64,000 bases of DNA. It comes from Pseudomonas sp. BN411. GTDB taxonomy: Bacteria; Pseudomonadota; Gammaproteobacteria; Pseudomonadales; Pseudomonadaceae. The DNA lies in NCBI RefSeq assembly GCF_029871235.1, contig NZ_SSOM01000019.1, positions 99,166 through 163,165 of the forward strand, written 5' to 3'. Each line of letters starts with the position of its first letter. Positions within the stretch are counted from its first letter, which is position 1. Both the position numbers and the translations under genes were made by a program. This document shows positions 50,397 to 62,345 of the stretch, one piece after another. The notes beneath the pieces were generated by a model. The model made no database searches. It was not told the DNA's origin and worked only from the letters and a program-made list of their open reading frames with translations.

Positions 50397-51833
50397 TTAG
50401 TCGACAGCCTTGACCATGTCCTCGATCACCTTCTTGGCGTCGCCGAACACCATCATGGTCTTGTCCATGTAGAACAGTTCGTTGTCCAGGCCGGCGTAGC
50501 CGCTGGCCATCGAGCGCTTGTTCACGATGATGGTCTTGGCCTTGAAGGCTTCCAGGATCGGCATGCCGGCGATGGGCGACTTCGGATCGTTCTTCGCGGC
50601 CGGGTTGACCACGTCGTTCGCGCCGAGCACCAGCACCACGTCGGCCTGACCGAACTCGGAGTTGATGTCTTCCATCTCGAACACCTGCTCGTAGGGCACT
50701 TCGGCCTCGGCCAGCAGGACGTTCATGTGGCCCGGCATACGACCGGCAACCGGGTGGATCGCGTACTTCACGTTCACGCCACGGTGGATCAGCTTCTCGG
50801 ACAGCTCCATCAGCGCGTGCTGGGCACGGGCCACCGCCAGGCCGTAGCCGGGGACGATGATCACGCTGTCGGCGTTGGTCAGCAGGAAGGCCGCGTCGTC
50901 GGACGAACCGGACTTCACCGGACGCTGCTCCTTGCTACCACTCGCTGCACCGGCATCCGCTTCGGCACCGAAGCCGCCGAGGATGACGTTGAAGAAGGAG
51001 CGGTTCATCGCCTTGCACATGATGTAGGAGAGGATCGCACCCGAGGAGCCCACCAGGGAGCCCGCGATGATCAGCATCGAGTTGTTCAGCGAGAAGCCGA
51101 TACCGGCCGCCGCCCAGCCCGAGTAGCTGTTCAGCATGGACACCACCACCGGCATGTCGGCGCCACCGATCGGGATGATGATCAGCACGCCGATGACGAA
51201 GGCCAGCGCCACCAGCAGGGCGAAGGCTGCGATGTTGCCGGTGAGGGTGAAGTACAGGCCCAGGCCGATGATCGCCAGGCCGACCAGCAGGTTCAGCTTG
51301 TGCTGGCCGGCGAACTGCACCGGGGCACCCTGGAACAGACGGAACTTGTACTTGCCGGACAGCTTGCCGAAGGCGATGACCGAGCCGGAGAAGGTAACGG
51401 CACCGATGGCCGCGCCGAGGAACAACTCCAGGCGGTTACCGGCCGGGATGGCGTCACCGAGGGTGGCAACGATACCCAGGGATTGCGGCTCGACGACGGC
51501 GGCGATGGCGATGAACACCGCGGCAAGGCCGATCATGCTGTGCATGAAGGCGACCAGCTCCGGCATCTTGGTCATCTCGACGCGCTTGGCCATGATCGAA
51601 CCAGCGGTACCGCCGACCAGCAGGCCGACGATCACGTAGCCGATACCCTGGGTGGCGAGGTCCGCGCCCAGTTTATAGATGAGGCCGATGGTGGTGAGCA
51701 CGGCGATGGCCATGCCGACCATGCCGAACAGGTTGCCGCGACGCGACGAAGTCGGGTGCGACAGGCCCTTGAGCGCCTGGATGAAGCACACCGAGGCGAC
51801 GAGGTAGAGAACAGTGATCAGGTTCATGCTCAT
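50397..51833 (-). CDS. pntB: NAD(P) transhydrogenase beta subunit PntB
   Basis: Inner-membrane proton-translocating transhydrogenase, beta subunit, 478 residues. About nine membrane segments (MSMNLITVLYLVASVCFIQALKGLS, LATLGDAIPAGNRLELFLGAAIGAVTFSGSVIAFGKLSG). They are followed by the C-terminal NADP(H)-binding dIII domain at about 305-478 (DDAAFLLTNADSVIIVPGYGLAVARAQHAL, RVNVKYAIHPVAGRMPGHMNVLLAEAEVPYEQVFEMEDIN, NDVVNPAAKND). The start at MSMNL was chosen because upstream sequence is pntAB. The gene ends the pntAA-pntAB-pntB operon; the terminator follows. Confidence 0.95.
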   Translation of the reverse strand: MSMNLITVLYLVASVCFIQALKGLSHPTSSRRGNLFGMVGMAIAVLTTIGLIYKLGADLATQGIGYVIVGLLVGGTAGSIMAKRVEMTKMPELVAFMHSMIGLAAVFIAIAAVVEPQSLGIVATLGDAIPAGNRLELFLGAAIGAVTFSGSVIAFGKLSGKYKFRLFQGAPVQFAGQHKLNLLVGLAIIGLGLYFTLTGNIAAFALLVALAFVIGVLIIIPIGGADMPVVVSMLNSYSGWAAAGIGFSLNNSMLIIAGSLVGSSGAILSYIMCKAMNRSFFNVILGGFGAEADAGAASGSKEQRPVKSGSSDDAAFLLTNADSVIIVPGYGLAVARAQHALMELSEKLIHRGVNVKYAIHPVAGRMPGHMNVLLAEAEVPYEQVFEMEDINSEFGQADVVLVLGANDVVNPAAKNDPKSPIAGMPILEAFKAKTIIVNKRSMASGYAGLDNELFYMDKTMMVFGDAKKVIEDMVKAVD

Positions 51834-51835
51834 GG

Positions 51836-52150
51836 TCAGTGTTTCTCCGCAGCCGCTTTCGGCGCTTTCTTCTTGAACATTTCCAGCATGCGACGGGTGA
51901 CCAGGAAGCCACCGAAGACGTTCACCGCGGCCAGTGCCACCGCCAGGGTGCCCATGGCTTTGCCCAGCGGGGTGACGGTGAGGGCGGCGGCCAGCATGGC
52001 GCCGACGATCACGATCGCCGAGATGGCGTTGGTCACCGCCATCAGCGGGGTGTGCAGGGCCGGGGTGACGTTCCACACCACGTGGTAGCCGACGTAGATG
52101 GCCAGCACGAAGATGATCAGGTTGTAGATGCCGTCGGAAATAAGGTCCAT
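51836..52150 (-). CDS. pntAB: NAD(P) transhydrogenase alpha subunit part 2 PntAB
   Basis: 104-residue membrane piece of the alpha subunit, about three membrane segments ([72 protein letters not shown]). In Pseudomonas the alpha subunit is split into PntAA (soluble dI) and PntAB (membrane). It lies 11 bases after pntAA and just 2 bases before pntB. It completes the proton channel with PntB. Confidence 0.95.
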   Translation of the reverse strand: MDLISDGIYNLIIFVLAIYVGYHVVWNVTPALHTPLMAVTNAISAIVIVGAMLAAALTVTPLGKAMGTLAVALAAVNVFGGFLVTRRMLEMFKKKAPKAAAEKH

Positions 52151-52161
52151 GGTCTCTATCC

Positions 52162-53322
<1,161 letters not shown>

Positions 53323-54013
53323 TTCAAATCTCCTGCGTGATCGATCTGGTGAACCAGTGCACTGCGGATGGTGCTCTGGCGAGGCGGATCCGCCTTTCAA
53401 CAGCCTGGTATCGCAACAGCCGAAACCTGGTGGCGCGGCATTCTGCAATCGGAACCTCAACTGCTTCAAGCAGTTCTGGAGTAAAACGACACAATAACTA
53501 CAAGTCACGATTAGACTTGCTGTCCCTGGCTTCCGTTCCAGACCCCGTCACCACTGGTGGAGGCCAGCCTTCACCAAGGAATCCGGTGCCGGTCTCCATC
53601 CCCAGGCTGAATGACTATCCATCAAAGCAGCGCCAGTACAGGCTTTGGGTACGTGACATCCTGCCGTTAATGGCTGGCGCACTGTTAGTAAGACTTTTTA
53701 ATAGTTGCCATAAGGCTGCGGAAAATGGGCGTTCTGTAGCTTTTGAAAATGTTTGACTACAGAGTCAGGATTGCGATTTCAGTCGATTGGCAAGAAGAAG
53801 GGTAGTTCGCGTGCAAGCCAGTCGCCTCGCGGGCTGCGCCAATTTGTCGCGGGTGCCGTAATGGGAACGGACGATGTCGCTCGGGTGAAATTCGGGCAGG
53901 CGATACGAGGGGGTGTCCGGCTTTTGCCGGCGGTTGCGTACGCAGGGTGGAAAACCACGGGAAGGATTTCCACCCTGCCGGGGGGATGCAAGGCGCGTTG
54001 CCGATTGAGGCCC
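53323..54013. other. Intergenic region upstream of pntAA
   Basis: About 690 bases with no supported gene: open frames here lack coding-like composition and ribosome sites. The left part should hold the pnt promoter on the minus strand, in an AT-rich zone about 53480-53760. Near the right end a stem CAGGGTGGAAA / TTTCCACCCTG (53943-53953 and 53967-53977) lies 37 bases after the MalT-like gene's stop. It may terminate that gene or be a member of another dispersed palindrome family. Confidence 0.5.
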
Positions 54014-56533
54014 CTAGACCAGCAATCCCAGGGTCTTGGCGCGCATCACCGCCTGGGTGCGGCGTTTCACGCCGAGCTTGCTGTTGATCTTCTTCGTGTG
54101 GGTTTTAACCGTGTTCACCGAAATGAACAGGTAGCCGCCGATTTCCTGGTTGGAGAAGCCTTCGGCCAGCAATTGCAGGACGGCACGTTCGCGCTGGCTG
54201 AGCAGGCTGCCCTGGTCGTTGTCGACCGAGCCGGCGCTGTCGCAACGCGGGTAATCCCGCAGCAGGCATTGCATGCCCAGGCGCTCGGCCTGTTCCAGGG
54301 CCTGGCGTTGCAGCTGGCTGGCCTCGGCACGACCGAGGGCGTGCCAGGTGGTGGCCAGGGCAAGTTGCACTTCGCAGGCCAGGGGCGCGAACTGTAGCGC
54401 CTGGCAGTGCTCCAGCAGTGTCTGGAGCATGACCTCGGCCTCTTCGGCGCGCCCGGATTCCAGTTGCGCGCGAGCCAGCAGCAGCTGGTTGCGCAGGGGG
54501 AGCGTGGGGTAGTCCAGCGGTGCCATCCAGCGGCAATCGCCCTCGAAGTAGCGCTGGATGCGCAGGGCGACCGGCTCGATGCGCTCCCAGCGTCCCTGGC
54601 GGGCCAGCACGCGCATGCCCTGCAGGTTCAGCACACCGCTGTAGGCGTAGCGCCAGACCTGGCGGCAGTGCATCTGCCGCTCGGCCTCGCGCAGTTCCTG
54701 GTAGGCCTCGTCGAATTGGCCACGACGGGCGCGGAGTTCCGCCAGGCCGAGGAAACCATGCAGGGCGAAAGGGTCCAGGCATTCGTGGGCCTGTTCCAGG
54801 CCGGTGCGCAGGGCACGTTCGGCCTCGTCGGGGCGATCGGCGATCAGGTGCAATTCCGCCTGGATCAGGTGCAGACGGCCAAGCATCAGGCTGTCCACCT
54901 GCTTGCGTCTGCCGATCAGCGCGAAACTCTGCTCCAGCAGGGTCTGGGCCCGGCCGAACTCACCACGCAGCAGGAGCAGGCGAATGCGGTCCAGGTTGAG
55001 CAGCACTTCGAACAGCAGGCTGCCCTGGCGACGGGCGATCTCCAGCGCCTTGTGCAGGTGGGGCTGCGCCGCTTCGGGGGCGCCGCTGGCCATGGCCACC
55101 CGTGCCAGGCTGGAGTAGCAGAACAGGATGGGCATCCAGTCGTGTTCGGGCAGGTGCTCCAGTGCCTCGCGGCAGTGCAGCTGCGTGTTGGCGACGGACT
55201 GCCCTCGCAGCGCGGTGAGCACGCCGTGCAGGGCCTGCCAGTTGGCCAGCAGCTTGCGGTTGCGCAGGGCCGTCGGTTGCGGCAGGAAATGGCCGAGCTT
55301 GGCGATGCAGGCTTCGGCTTCGTCCAGACGCCAGGAAATCAGCAGGCCCCAGGCATTCAGGCTGAGCAGGCGCGGAGTGCTTTCCAGCAGGGCCGCGGGC
55401 AGGCGCGCGCGCCAGGCCAGGAGGTGGGCCAGGTGCTGTTCGCCGGTCAGCCATTCCTGGCCGAGACGCTCCAGGTAGTTGGCCGCCGCTTCCGGTTGGC
55501 CGGCACAGAGGGCCTGCTCAATGGCGTCCTCCACTTGGCCGGCGGCGATGAACATGCGGCAAGCGCTGAGGTGCAGGCGGGTGGCGGCGGCTTCGCTGAT
55601 GCGGTGGCGCAAGGCGCGGGCCACGGCCGGCAGCACGCGGTACCAGATGCCGTGTTCGTCCAGCGGCATGCAGAAGGCCTGCCGCGCCAGCAGGCGCTCG
55701 AAAAGCCCGGCGCCATCGCTCTCTTCCCAGAGGTGCTGGCAGAGCTCGGCCGACACCTTCGGCAGGTGCGCCAGGGCGAACAGGCAGTTGGCTTCTTCAG
55801 GACTCAGGCGGTTGAGCAATTCGTGGTCCAGGTATTCCCTGAGCCAACAGTGGTTGCCACTGGCGCTGGTGGGCGCCTTGGCGGAGAGGTGCAGGCGCAC
55901 GCCGGCGCACCAGCCTTCGGTTTCCTGCCAGAGCTCTTCGCGCAGGGCGGCACTGGTGCGCGGCGCCAGTTGCTCCACCAGTTGTTCGTGCTGCTGGCGA
56001 TCGAAAGCCAGCTGGGTGGCGTCCAGTTCCAGCAGTTCTCCGGCCAATAGCAGGCGCGGCAGGTTCCAGGCCGGACGCTGGCGTACGCTGACCAGCAGGC
56101 GCAGGTCGGGCAGGGCGCGTGCCAGGAGTTGGTCGATACAGTCGTCGAGACCGGCGGGGGGATGGCCAGGGTAATCATCCAGGACCAGCCATACCGGTTC
56201 GCCGCGATGCGCCAGCAACTGCTGCAGGGCTTGGGTGGTGGGCAGGGCAGGGACGTTCTCGGCCAGTTCGGCGGCGAGTTGCGCGAGCAGTTGCTCCGGC
56301 GTCAGCGCCTGGCCGGAGAGGTTGAGCCAGATGACCAGTGCCGGTTCGGCCTGGGCGCGGAGGAATTCGTTGATCAGCACGCTCTTGCCGAAGCCGGCCG
56401 GGGCGCAGAGCAGGCGAAGCTGGGCATCCTGGGCGGCGAGGCGTTCGACCAGTCGCGGACGTGGGACATGGGCCGGGGGCAGGCGTGGCAGGCGAGACGG
56501 AAGGACGTGCAGTGTCTGGCCGTGACGGGGCAT
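54014..56533 (-). CDS. MalT-like LuxR-family STAND transcriptional regulator
   Basis: 839-residue one-component activator. The N-terminal NTPase has Walker A CAPAGFGKS at 43-51, Walker B-like VWLVLDDY near residues 113-120, and the typical STAND layout. A long helical repeat region (TPR-like) spans about 330-760 with repeated Leu/Ala-rich pairs. The C-terminal LuxR HTH at about 775-835 is LSQRERAVLQLLAEGFSNQEIGGYLFISVNTVKTHTKKINSKLGV. Such regulators bind an effector and ATP before activating nearby genes. It lies just downstream of the DUF1329/DUF1302 operon on the same strand and is the natural candidate to control it. Effector unknown. Confidence 0.9.
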   Translation of the reverse strand: MPRHGQTLHVLPSRLPRLPPAHVPRPRLVERLAAQDAQLRLLCAPAGFGKSVLINEFLRAQAEPALVIWLNLSGQALTPEQLLAQLAAELAENVPALPTTQALQQLLAHRGEPVWLVLDDYPGHPPAGLDDCIDQLLARALPDLRLLVSVRQRPAWNLPRLLLAGELLELDATQLAFDRQQHEQLVEQLAPRTSAALREELWQETEGWCAGVRLHLSAKAPTSASGNHCWLREYLDHELLNRLSPEEANCLFALAHLPKVSAELCQHLWEESDGAGLFERLLARQAFCMPLDEHGIWYRVLPAVARALRHRISEAAATRLHLSACRMFIAAGQVEDAIEQALCAGQPEAAANYLERLGQEWLTGEQHLAHLLAWRARLPAALLESTPRLLSLNAWGLLISWRLDEAEACIAKLGHFLPQPTALRNRKLLANWQALHGVLTALRGQSVANTQLHCREALEHLPEHDWMPILFCYSSLARVAMASGAPEAAQPHLHKALEIARRQGSLLFEVLLNLDRIRLLLLRGEFGRAQTLLEQSFALIGRRKQVDSLMLGRLHLIQAELHLIADRPDEAERALRTGLEQAHECLDPFALHGFLGLAELRARRGQFDEAYQELREAERQMHCRQVWRYAYSGVLNLQGMRVLARQGRWERIEPVALRIQRYFEGDCRWMAPLDYPTLPLRNQLLLARAQLESGRAEEAEVMLQTLLEHCQALQFAPLACEVQLALATTWHALGRAEASQLQRQALEQAERLGMQCLLRDYPRCDSAGSVDNDQGSLLSQRERAVLQLLAEGFSNQEIGGYLFISVNTVKTHTKKINSKLGVKRRTQAVMRAKTLGLLV

Positions 56534-56660
56534 GAGGCGGTTCTCGCGGAGTTGTTGTTATGGGTGAACCGGACCCTCGCAGACTAGATCGGCCCCAGGT
56601 GGGCTTGAAGCAGCATGCATGGCGCTGATGGGGCGCCATAACACGGCAGTGCGGAAGAAA

Positions 56661-56685
56661 GGGGCGCCCCTGGATCGGGGCGCCC
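56661..56685 (-). terminator. Terminator of the DUF1302-DUF1329 operon
   Basis: GGGCGCCCC-gatcca-GGGGCGCCC on the minus strand, followed by CTTTCTT. It lies just after the DUF1329 stop and before the MalT-like gene. Confidence 0.75.
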
Positions 56686-56692
56686 GGAGGGG

Positions 56693-58063
56693 TCAGCGGA
56701 TGCCGGCGTTGCGCAGGGCAGCCGGGGTGTAGTCGGCACCGGTGGCGGCAAAGCCGAACTCGATGCCGTGCTTTTCTTCGTTCTTCAGGCCGAGGGCGAT
56801 GTAGCGACCGGCGATGATGTCGTAGAGGGCTTCCACCGCGTAGGTGGCCACCTGGCGCTGGTAGTGGTAGCTGGCGTGGCCTTCACCGACGCGCCAGAGC
56901 TGGCCGCGACCGTCGTAGTGGTCGGCATAGGCGATCTGCCAGCTGTCCTCATCGATGAAGTAGTGGCGCTTGGCATAGATGTGGCGCTCGTTGGGCTTCA
57001 GCGTGGCCACCACCTCCCAGACGCGGTGCAGCTCGTAGCGGGTCAGGTCCTGGTTCAGGTGGCCCGGCTGGATGATCTCCTTGTAGGTGAGCTTGGGCGA
57101 TTCCAGCTTGTAGCTGTTGTAGGGGATGTACATCTCCTTCTTGCCGATGAGCTTCCAGTCGTAGCGGTCCGGAGCGCCGGAGAACATGTCGAAGTTGTCG
57201 GCGGTGCGCATGCCGTCGGCGGCGGTGCCCGGACCGTCGTAGGCGACCTGCGGGGCGCGGCGCACGCGGCGCTGGCCGGCGTTGTAGAGCCAGGCCAGGC
57301 GCGGTTCCTTCACCTGGTCAATGGTCTCGTGGACCAGCAGCACGTTACCCGCCAGGCGCGAGGGTGCCAGGACACGCTGCTTGAAGTAGAGCAGCACGTT
57401 GGCGGACTTCTCCTTGTCCAGCTCGTTCATGTCCGCCGGGAAGGCCACCTCGTCCTGGAACTGCACCGGCGTGAAGGATCCGTTGGTCTGCGGGGTGGCC
57501 TGGACCACCAGGCGCCGGGCGTTGCCGCCGCGGTAACGGGTGATGTGGTTCCACATCACCTGCACACCATCCTTGGGAATCGGGAAGGCGTAGTAGTGGC
57601 TGTCGGCGAAGTTGGACAGGCCGTTGCCGCCGTCCACCGGCTGGGTGCTCAGCGCGCTCTGCTTCGCCGCGTCGTAGATGGGCTGGGGTGCGGCGGCGCT
57701 TCGGTGGCTGGGGTAGACCGGGATCTTGTAGGTGCTGGCGTAGCGTTTGAACATCGCCATCTGCCCGGGGGACAGCTTGTCCTTGTACTGCTCCGCGTTG
57801 GCGGCGGTGATGGTGAACAACGGCTGTTCGTTGGCGTAGGGGTTGCCGACGAAGCCGTTGGAGTCGACCACCGCGGCGTTGGTCGGCAGCCCGCCGGTCC
57901 AGGCCGGGATGCTGCCGTCGGCATTACCGACCTTCTCCGCGCCCAGCGGGGTGAGGCTGGTACCGAGCTGCGCGGCTTCCTCCTGGGTGACGGCGGCCAT
58001 GACGTTGGCGGCGATAAGGCTGAGGGCCAGCACGCTGCTTTGCAGGAATCTTCTCTGGGTCAT
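56693..58063 (-). CDS. DUF1329 exported protein
   Basis: 456-residue protein of the DUF1329 family, predicted periplasmic or outer-membrane-associated, resembling LolA/LolB-like beta half-barrels. Signal peptide MTQRRFLQSSVLALSLIAANVMAA, then the family's GSIPAWTGGLP segment, NPYANEQPLFTITAANAEQYKDKLSPGQMAMFKRYASTYKIPVYPSHRSAAAPQ, and YEALKPNERHIYAKRHYFIDEDSWQIAYADHYDGRGQLWRVGEGH-like C-terminal part. Function unknown, but the pair DUF1302/DUF1329 recurs in pseudomonads beside transporters and catabolic genes for hydrophobic compounds. Ribosome site AAGGA. Confidence 0.9.
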   Translation of the reverse strand: MTQRRFLQSSVLALSLIAANVMAAVTQEEAAQLGTSLTPLGAEKVGNADGSIPAWTGGLPTNAAVVDSNGFVGNPYANEQPLFTITAANAEQYKDKLSPGQMAMFKRYASTYKIPVYPSHRSAAAPQPIYDAAKQSALSTQPVDGGNGLSNFADSHYYAFPIPKDGVQVMWNHITRYRGGNARRLVVQATPQTNGSFTPVQFQDEVAFPADMNELDKEKSANVLLYFKQRVLAPSRLAGNVLLVHETIDQVKEPRLAWLYNAGQRRVRRAPQVAYDGPGTAADGMRTADNFDMFSGAPDRYDWKLIGKKEMYIPYNSYKLESPKLTYKEIIQPGHLNQDLTRYELHRVWEVVATLKPNERHIYAKRHYFIDEDSWQIAYADHYDGRGQLWRVGEGHASYHYQRQVATYAVEALYDIIAGRYIALGLKNEEKHGIEFGFAATGADYTPAALRNAGIR

Positions 58064-58080
58064 TCTGGGAGTCCTTGCGG

Positions 58081-59859
58081 TCAGAAGTTGAGGCCGAAGC
58101 TGAGGGCGACGAAGTCGCGGTCAGTGGTCGGGTTGAAGTGGCCGCCGAAGAAGTCGGTGTACGACAGGCTGGCGGTGTAGGTGTTCTGGTATTCGGCGTT
58201 GAGGCCGAGACTGATGGCCTTGGAACCTTCGTTGAAGTTCGGGCCGTAGCCGTCCACGTCATGGGACCAGGCGATGCTCGGGGTCAGGTTGATGCCGGCG
58301 AAGACGTTGCTGTAGTCCAGGCTGGCGCGGGCGCGGTAACCCCAGGAGCTGCTGGTGTAGAAACCGTCGTCGTTGCACTCGCGCTGCAGCGGGCTGGCGG
58401 CGGTGAGTGCCAGGCACACGGCTTGGGCGGACAACTGGCCGGGGCCATAGATGGGGTCGCGGCCAAAGCGCAGTTCGCCGATGTCGTCGTCCAGGCCTCC
58501 GATGTGGTTGTAGCCGACCTCGGCTACCAGGGTCAGACGGCTGGCGCCCATGACCTGGTCGATGAACTGGGTGGCGGTGACCTGGGCCTGGGTGACCGGC
58601 TTGCGCTCGTAACCGTGCAGGTCCTCGCCTGCGACGTTGCGTGCATGACCGCTCTCGAAGATCGGCACGTTCGGGATGCCGAGGGCGGCGAAGGAGAGGT
58701 CGGTACTGTTGAGCTGCAGCGGCATGTTCGGGCGGAAGCTGACTTCACCGGCCAGCGAGGTGCCTTCGATGTTGGTCTGGAAGCTCAGGCCATAGAGGCG
58801 GATGTCTTCAGGGTACTCAATGAAGTAGCGCGCACCAGGGGCGCCCGGAATGATCGCGGGGCTCGGGGTGGTGGTGCGGATGGTGGAGAAGATCGGGCCG
58901 CGGCTGTGGTAGTTCATCGCATAGGCACCGAACTCTGTGTCGTTGAATTCGGGTACGAACCAGCGCAGGGCCACGCCGAACTGGCCGCTGTCGCGGGCGT
59001 CGCGGTCGCCGGCGCGGGGAATGTACAGGTTGTTGCCTGTGGCCGGACCTGTGTTGTTCGACTCGCCGGGGGGCAGGTCCGGGCCGGCGACCACCAGGCG
59101 GTCGACGCAGCCGTCGGCCACCACGTCCGAGGTGGAGAAGAAGGTGCCGCAGTTATCGGCCACCGTCTGGTCCCATTCCAGCTGGTAGAAGGCCTCGGCC
59201 GAGAGATTGTCGGTCAGGCTCTGGGACAGGTAGATCATGTTCACCGGGATCAGGCCTTCCTTGATCTCGGCGCCGGGGCGACGGAAGGCCGCCGCGTCGA
59301 TGGGGTTGATCGAGTTGATGCTGTTGCCGATGAAGGTGCTCTCGCCCCAGCTCACCACCTGTTTGCCGACACGGAAGCTGCCCGGCAGGTCCCCCAGGTT
59401 GTAGTTGTGATAGAGGAAGGCATCGAGCAGCTGGGCGCCGGAGGCCTTGGCGCCTTCCTTGCGGTTGTGATCGTCGATGTCATAGAAGAGGCGGTGCTCG
59501 TCCTTCAGTTCGAAGTCGTACCAGTACTTGCCGCGCAGGAAGACCCCGCTGTCGCCGTACTTCAGCTCCAGGTCGTGAATGCCCTTGAAGATCTTCGAGA
59601 AGGTCTCCCCCTTCTTGAAGTTCAGGCGTCCGTCGTCGGAGGTACGCGACAGTGCTTCGCCGCCACTGGCGGTAGAAATGAACTCCGGGTCCGGCGAGCG
59701 TACCGCCCAGCTGGCGCCGACCGAGAGGGAGGAGTCGAACTGGGCTTCGATTTCACCAATGTTGAACGTGATGGCAAAGGCCTGGGCGCTGCAACCCAGG
59801 GCGATGGCGGCGGCCAGCGTGTGCGGCCGGAAGATTCCGCGCATTGTTCTTGTTGTCAT
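58081..59859 (-). CDS. DUF1302 exported protein
   Basis: 592 residues, signal peptide (TLAAAIALGCSAQAFA), then FNIGEIEAQFDSSLSVGASWAVRSPDPEF and a long region of alternating beta-like sequence. The segments include VVSWGESTFIGNSINSINPIDAAAFRRPGAEIKEGLIPVNMIYLSQSL. It ends with a typical outer-membrane C terminus (DRDFVALSFGLNF, terminal Phe). A beta-barrel-like outer-membrane protein is the likely form. Starts an operon with DUF1329 (17-base gap). Upstream at 82 bases is a perfect 12-base-arm palindrome, a probable operator. Substrate unknown; lipids, esters or hydrocarbons are family-based guesses. Confidence 0.9.
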   Translation of the reverse strand: MTTRTMRGIFRPHTLAAAIALGCSAQAFAITFNIGEIEAQFDSSLSVGASWAVRSPDPEFISTASGGEALSRTSDDGRLNFKKGETFSKIFKGIHDLELKYGDSGVFLRGKYWYDFELKDEHRLFYDIDDHNRKEGAKASGAQLLDAFLYHNYNLGDLPGSFRVGKQVVSWGESTFIGNSINSINPIDAAAFRRPGAEIKEGLIPVNMIYLSQSLTDNLSAEAFYQLEWDQTVADNCGTFFSTSDVVADGCVDRLVVAGPDLPPGESNNTGPATGNNLYIPRAGDRDARDSGQFGVALRWFVPEFNDTEFGAYAMNYHSRGPIFSTIRTTTPSPAIIPGAPGARYFIEYPEDIRLYGLSFQTNIEGTSLAGEVSFRPNMPLQLNSTDLSFAALGIPNVPIFESGHARNVAGEDLHGYERKPVTQAQVTATQFIDQVMGASRLTLVAEVGYNHIGGLDDDIGELRFGRDPIYGPGQLSAQAVCLALTAASPLQRECNDDGFYTSSSWGYRARASLDYSNVFAGINLTPSIAWSHDVDGYGPNFNEGSKAISLGLNAEYQNTYTASLSYTDFFGGHFNPTTDRDFVALSFGLNF

Positions 59860-59940
59860 GCGGCTCTCCAGAGCGGGTCTTGGGAGGCCTCATGCTAATC
59901 AGCCCGCTACCTGCGCCATAACTGCCTGAACGGGCGATTT

Positions 59941-59968
59941 CACCTATCACCCGAGTGGGTGATAGGTG
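59941..59968. promoter_or_regulatory. Perfect palindrome upstream of the DUF1302 gene
   Basis: CACCTATCACCC-gagt-GGGTGATAGGTG: 12-base arms with no mismatch, 82 bases upstream of the DUF1302 start. The size and position suit a regulator site, and the MalT-like gene product is the obvious candidate. No T-run follows on either strand, so a terminator is unlikely. Confidence 0.6.
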
Positions 59969-60054
59969 CGTTGTGCTGGTGCCCGGAACGGGCCTTCCTC
60001 CGTCCGCTGAGCGCGGGCGAGCGGGGCGGTGCTACCTGGGGTTACAGCGCCGGG

Positions 60055-60963
60055 TCAGTCCAGTCCGGCCTCGCTCCGGTAGGCGCGCGCGGCGTCTACC
60101 AACCAGTCGCGGAAGGCGATCAGGGCGGCAGATTCGAGCTTGCGTTCGGGAATGATCAGGTAATAGGCCTTGTCGCTGCGGAAACTGTGGGAGTGGGCGA
60201 TCACCAGGCGGCCGTCGGCCAGTTCGCGCTGGATCAGGAATGGCGGGACCAGTGCCACGCCCATCTCGTGCATCGCCGCTTGGGCAAGCATGGAAAAGAG
60301 TTCGTAGCGCGGGCCGCTGAGGTCGCGAGCGACGTTCATCCCGAGGGAGCTGAACCACTGGCGCCAGGCGTAGGGGCGGGTGGTCTGTTGCAGCAGTGGC
60401 AGGCGGGCGATGGCGTCGGCGTCCAGGCCCTGCCGGCCCTCCAGCAGCGCGGGGCTGCATACCGGCACCGAGTTTTCGTGCATCAGGAAGTCGGCGCGAG
60501 TACCCGACCATTCGGCATCACCGAAGTAGAGGGCGGCATCGAAGTCGGTGTCGGCGAAGAGGAAGGGGCGGGTGCGGTTGGTCAGGTTGACCGTCACTTC
60601 CGGATGCAGGCGCTGGAAGTCTTTCAGCCGGGGCACCAGCCACTGGGTGCCGAACGTGGGCACGATGGCCAGCTCTACCGTCATCGCGCCTTGCTGACCC
60701 ATCACCGCGAGTGTGTCGCGCTCCACTGCATCGAGCTGAGCAGCAATGCGACGGGAATACGCCAGGCCGGCTTCGGTCAGCTTCACCCCGCGCCGCGAAC
60801 GGCGGAACAGTTCCAGTCCGAGAAACTCCTCCAGGCCGGCAATCTGTCGGCAGATGGCGCTCTGGGTCAGTGCCAGCTCATCGGCGGCCTTGGTGAAACT
60901 CTGGTGGCGGGCAGCGGATTCGAAGGCGACCAGGGCGCCGGTGCTGGGTATCTTGCGGCGCAT
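60055..60963 (-). CDS. gcdR: LysR-type regulator GcdR
   Basis: 302-residue LysR-family regulator. The N-terminal winged HTH starts MRRKIPSTGALVAFESAARHQSFTKAADELALTQSAICRQIAGLEEFLG, and the C-terminal effector domain runs to residue 300. Divergent from gcdH with 193 bases between, the usual layout of an LTTR and its target. In P. aeruginosa GcdR activates gcdHG in response to a glutarate-pathway intermediate. The start with GGAGG was chosen over a longer frame reaching into the promoter region. Operator not resolved. Confidence 0.9.
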   Translation of the reverse strand: MRRKIPSTGALVAFESAARHQSFTKAADELALTQSAICRQIAGLEEFLGLELFRRSRRGVKLTEAGLAYSRRIAAQLDAVERDTLAVMGQQGAMTVELAIVPTFGTQWLVPRLKDFQRLHPEVTVNLTNRTRPFLFADTDFDAALYFGDAEWSGTRADFLMHENSVPVCSPALLEGRQGLDADAIARLPLLQQTTRPYAWRQWFSSLGMNVARDLSGPRYELFSMLAQAAMHEMGVALVPPFLIQRELADGRLVIAHSHSFRSDKAYYLIIPERKLESAALIAFRDWLVDAARAYRSEAGLD

Positions 60964-61156
60964 GCTGTACCTCCGGTTCACAAATAAAGGCTTGAAAATG
61001 GGGTGTTTGGCTTTTCGGAGTGAGAAATTAGCACAACAGCATGCGAAATCCTCGTTTGTCCGATAGGGCCTAGGCTGTCTAGGATGCGTCAACACTAATA
61101 AGGCAGTGGCCCGCGATGGCCCGCCCCCTGAACCCCGCTTACCGAGGACACTCCCC
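60964..61156. promoter_or_regulatory. gcdR-gcdH divergent promoter region
   Basis: 193 bases. A short inverted repeat CCTAG-gctgt-CTAGG lies at 61069-61083, about 75 bases upstream of the gcdH start. AT-rich bases 60970-61040 hold the promoter zone for gcdR. The LTTR-type T-N11-A site could not be assigned with confidence. Confidence 0.4.
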
Positions 61157-62338
<1,182 letters not shown>

Positions 62339-62345
62339 TCCTCCG

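Noticed and set aside
50166..52088. 640-codon open frame on the plus strand opposite pntB and pntAB
   Set aside because: Opposite two well-identified transhydrogenase genes; starts inside a REPIN and shows only His/Asp/Gly-rich shadow composition.
53337..53756. Possible 139-residue gene upstream of pntAA
   Set aside because: No ribosome site, no recognisable domain, low-complexity composition, and it overlaps the expected pnt promoter region.
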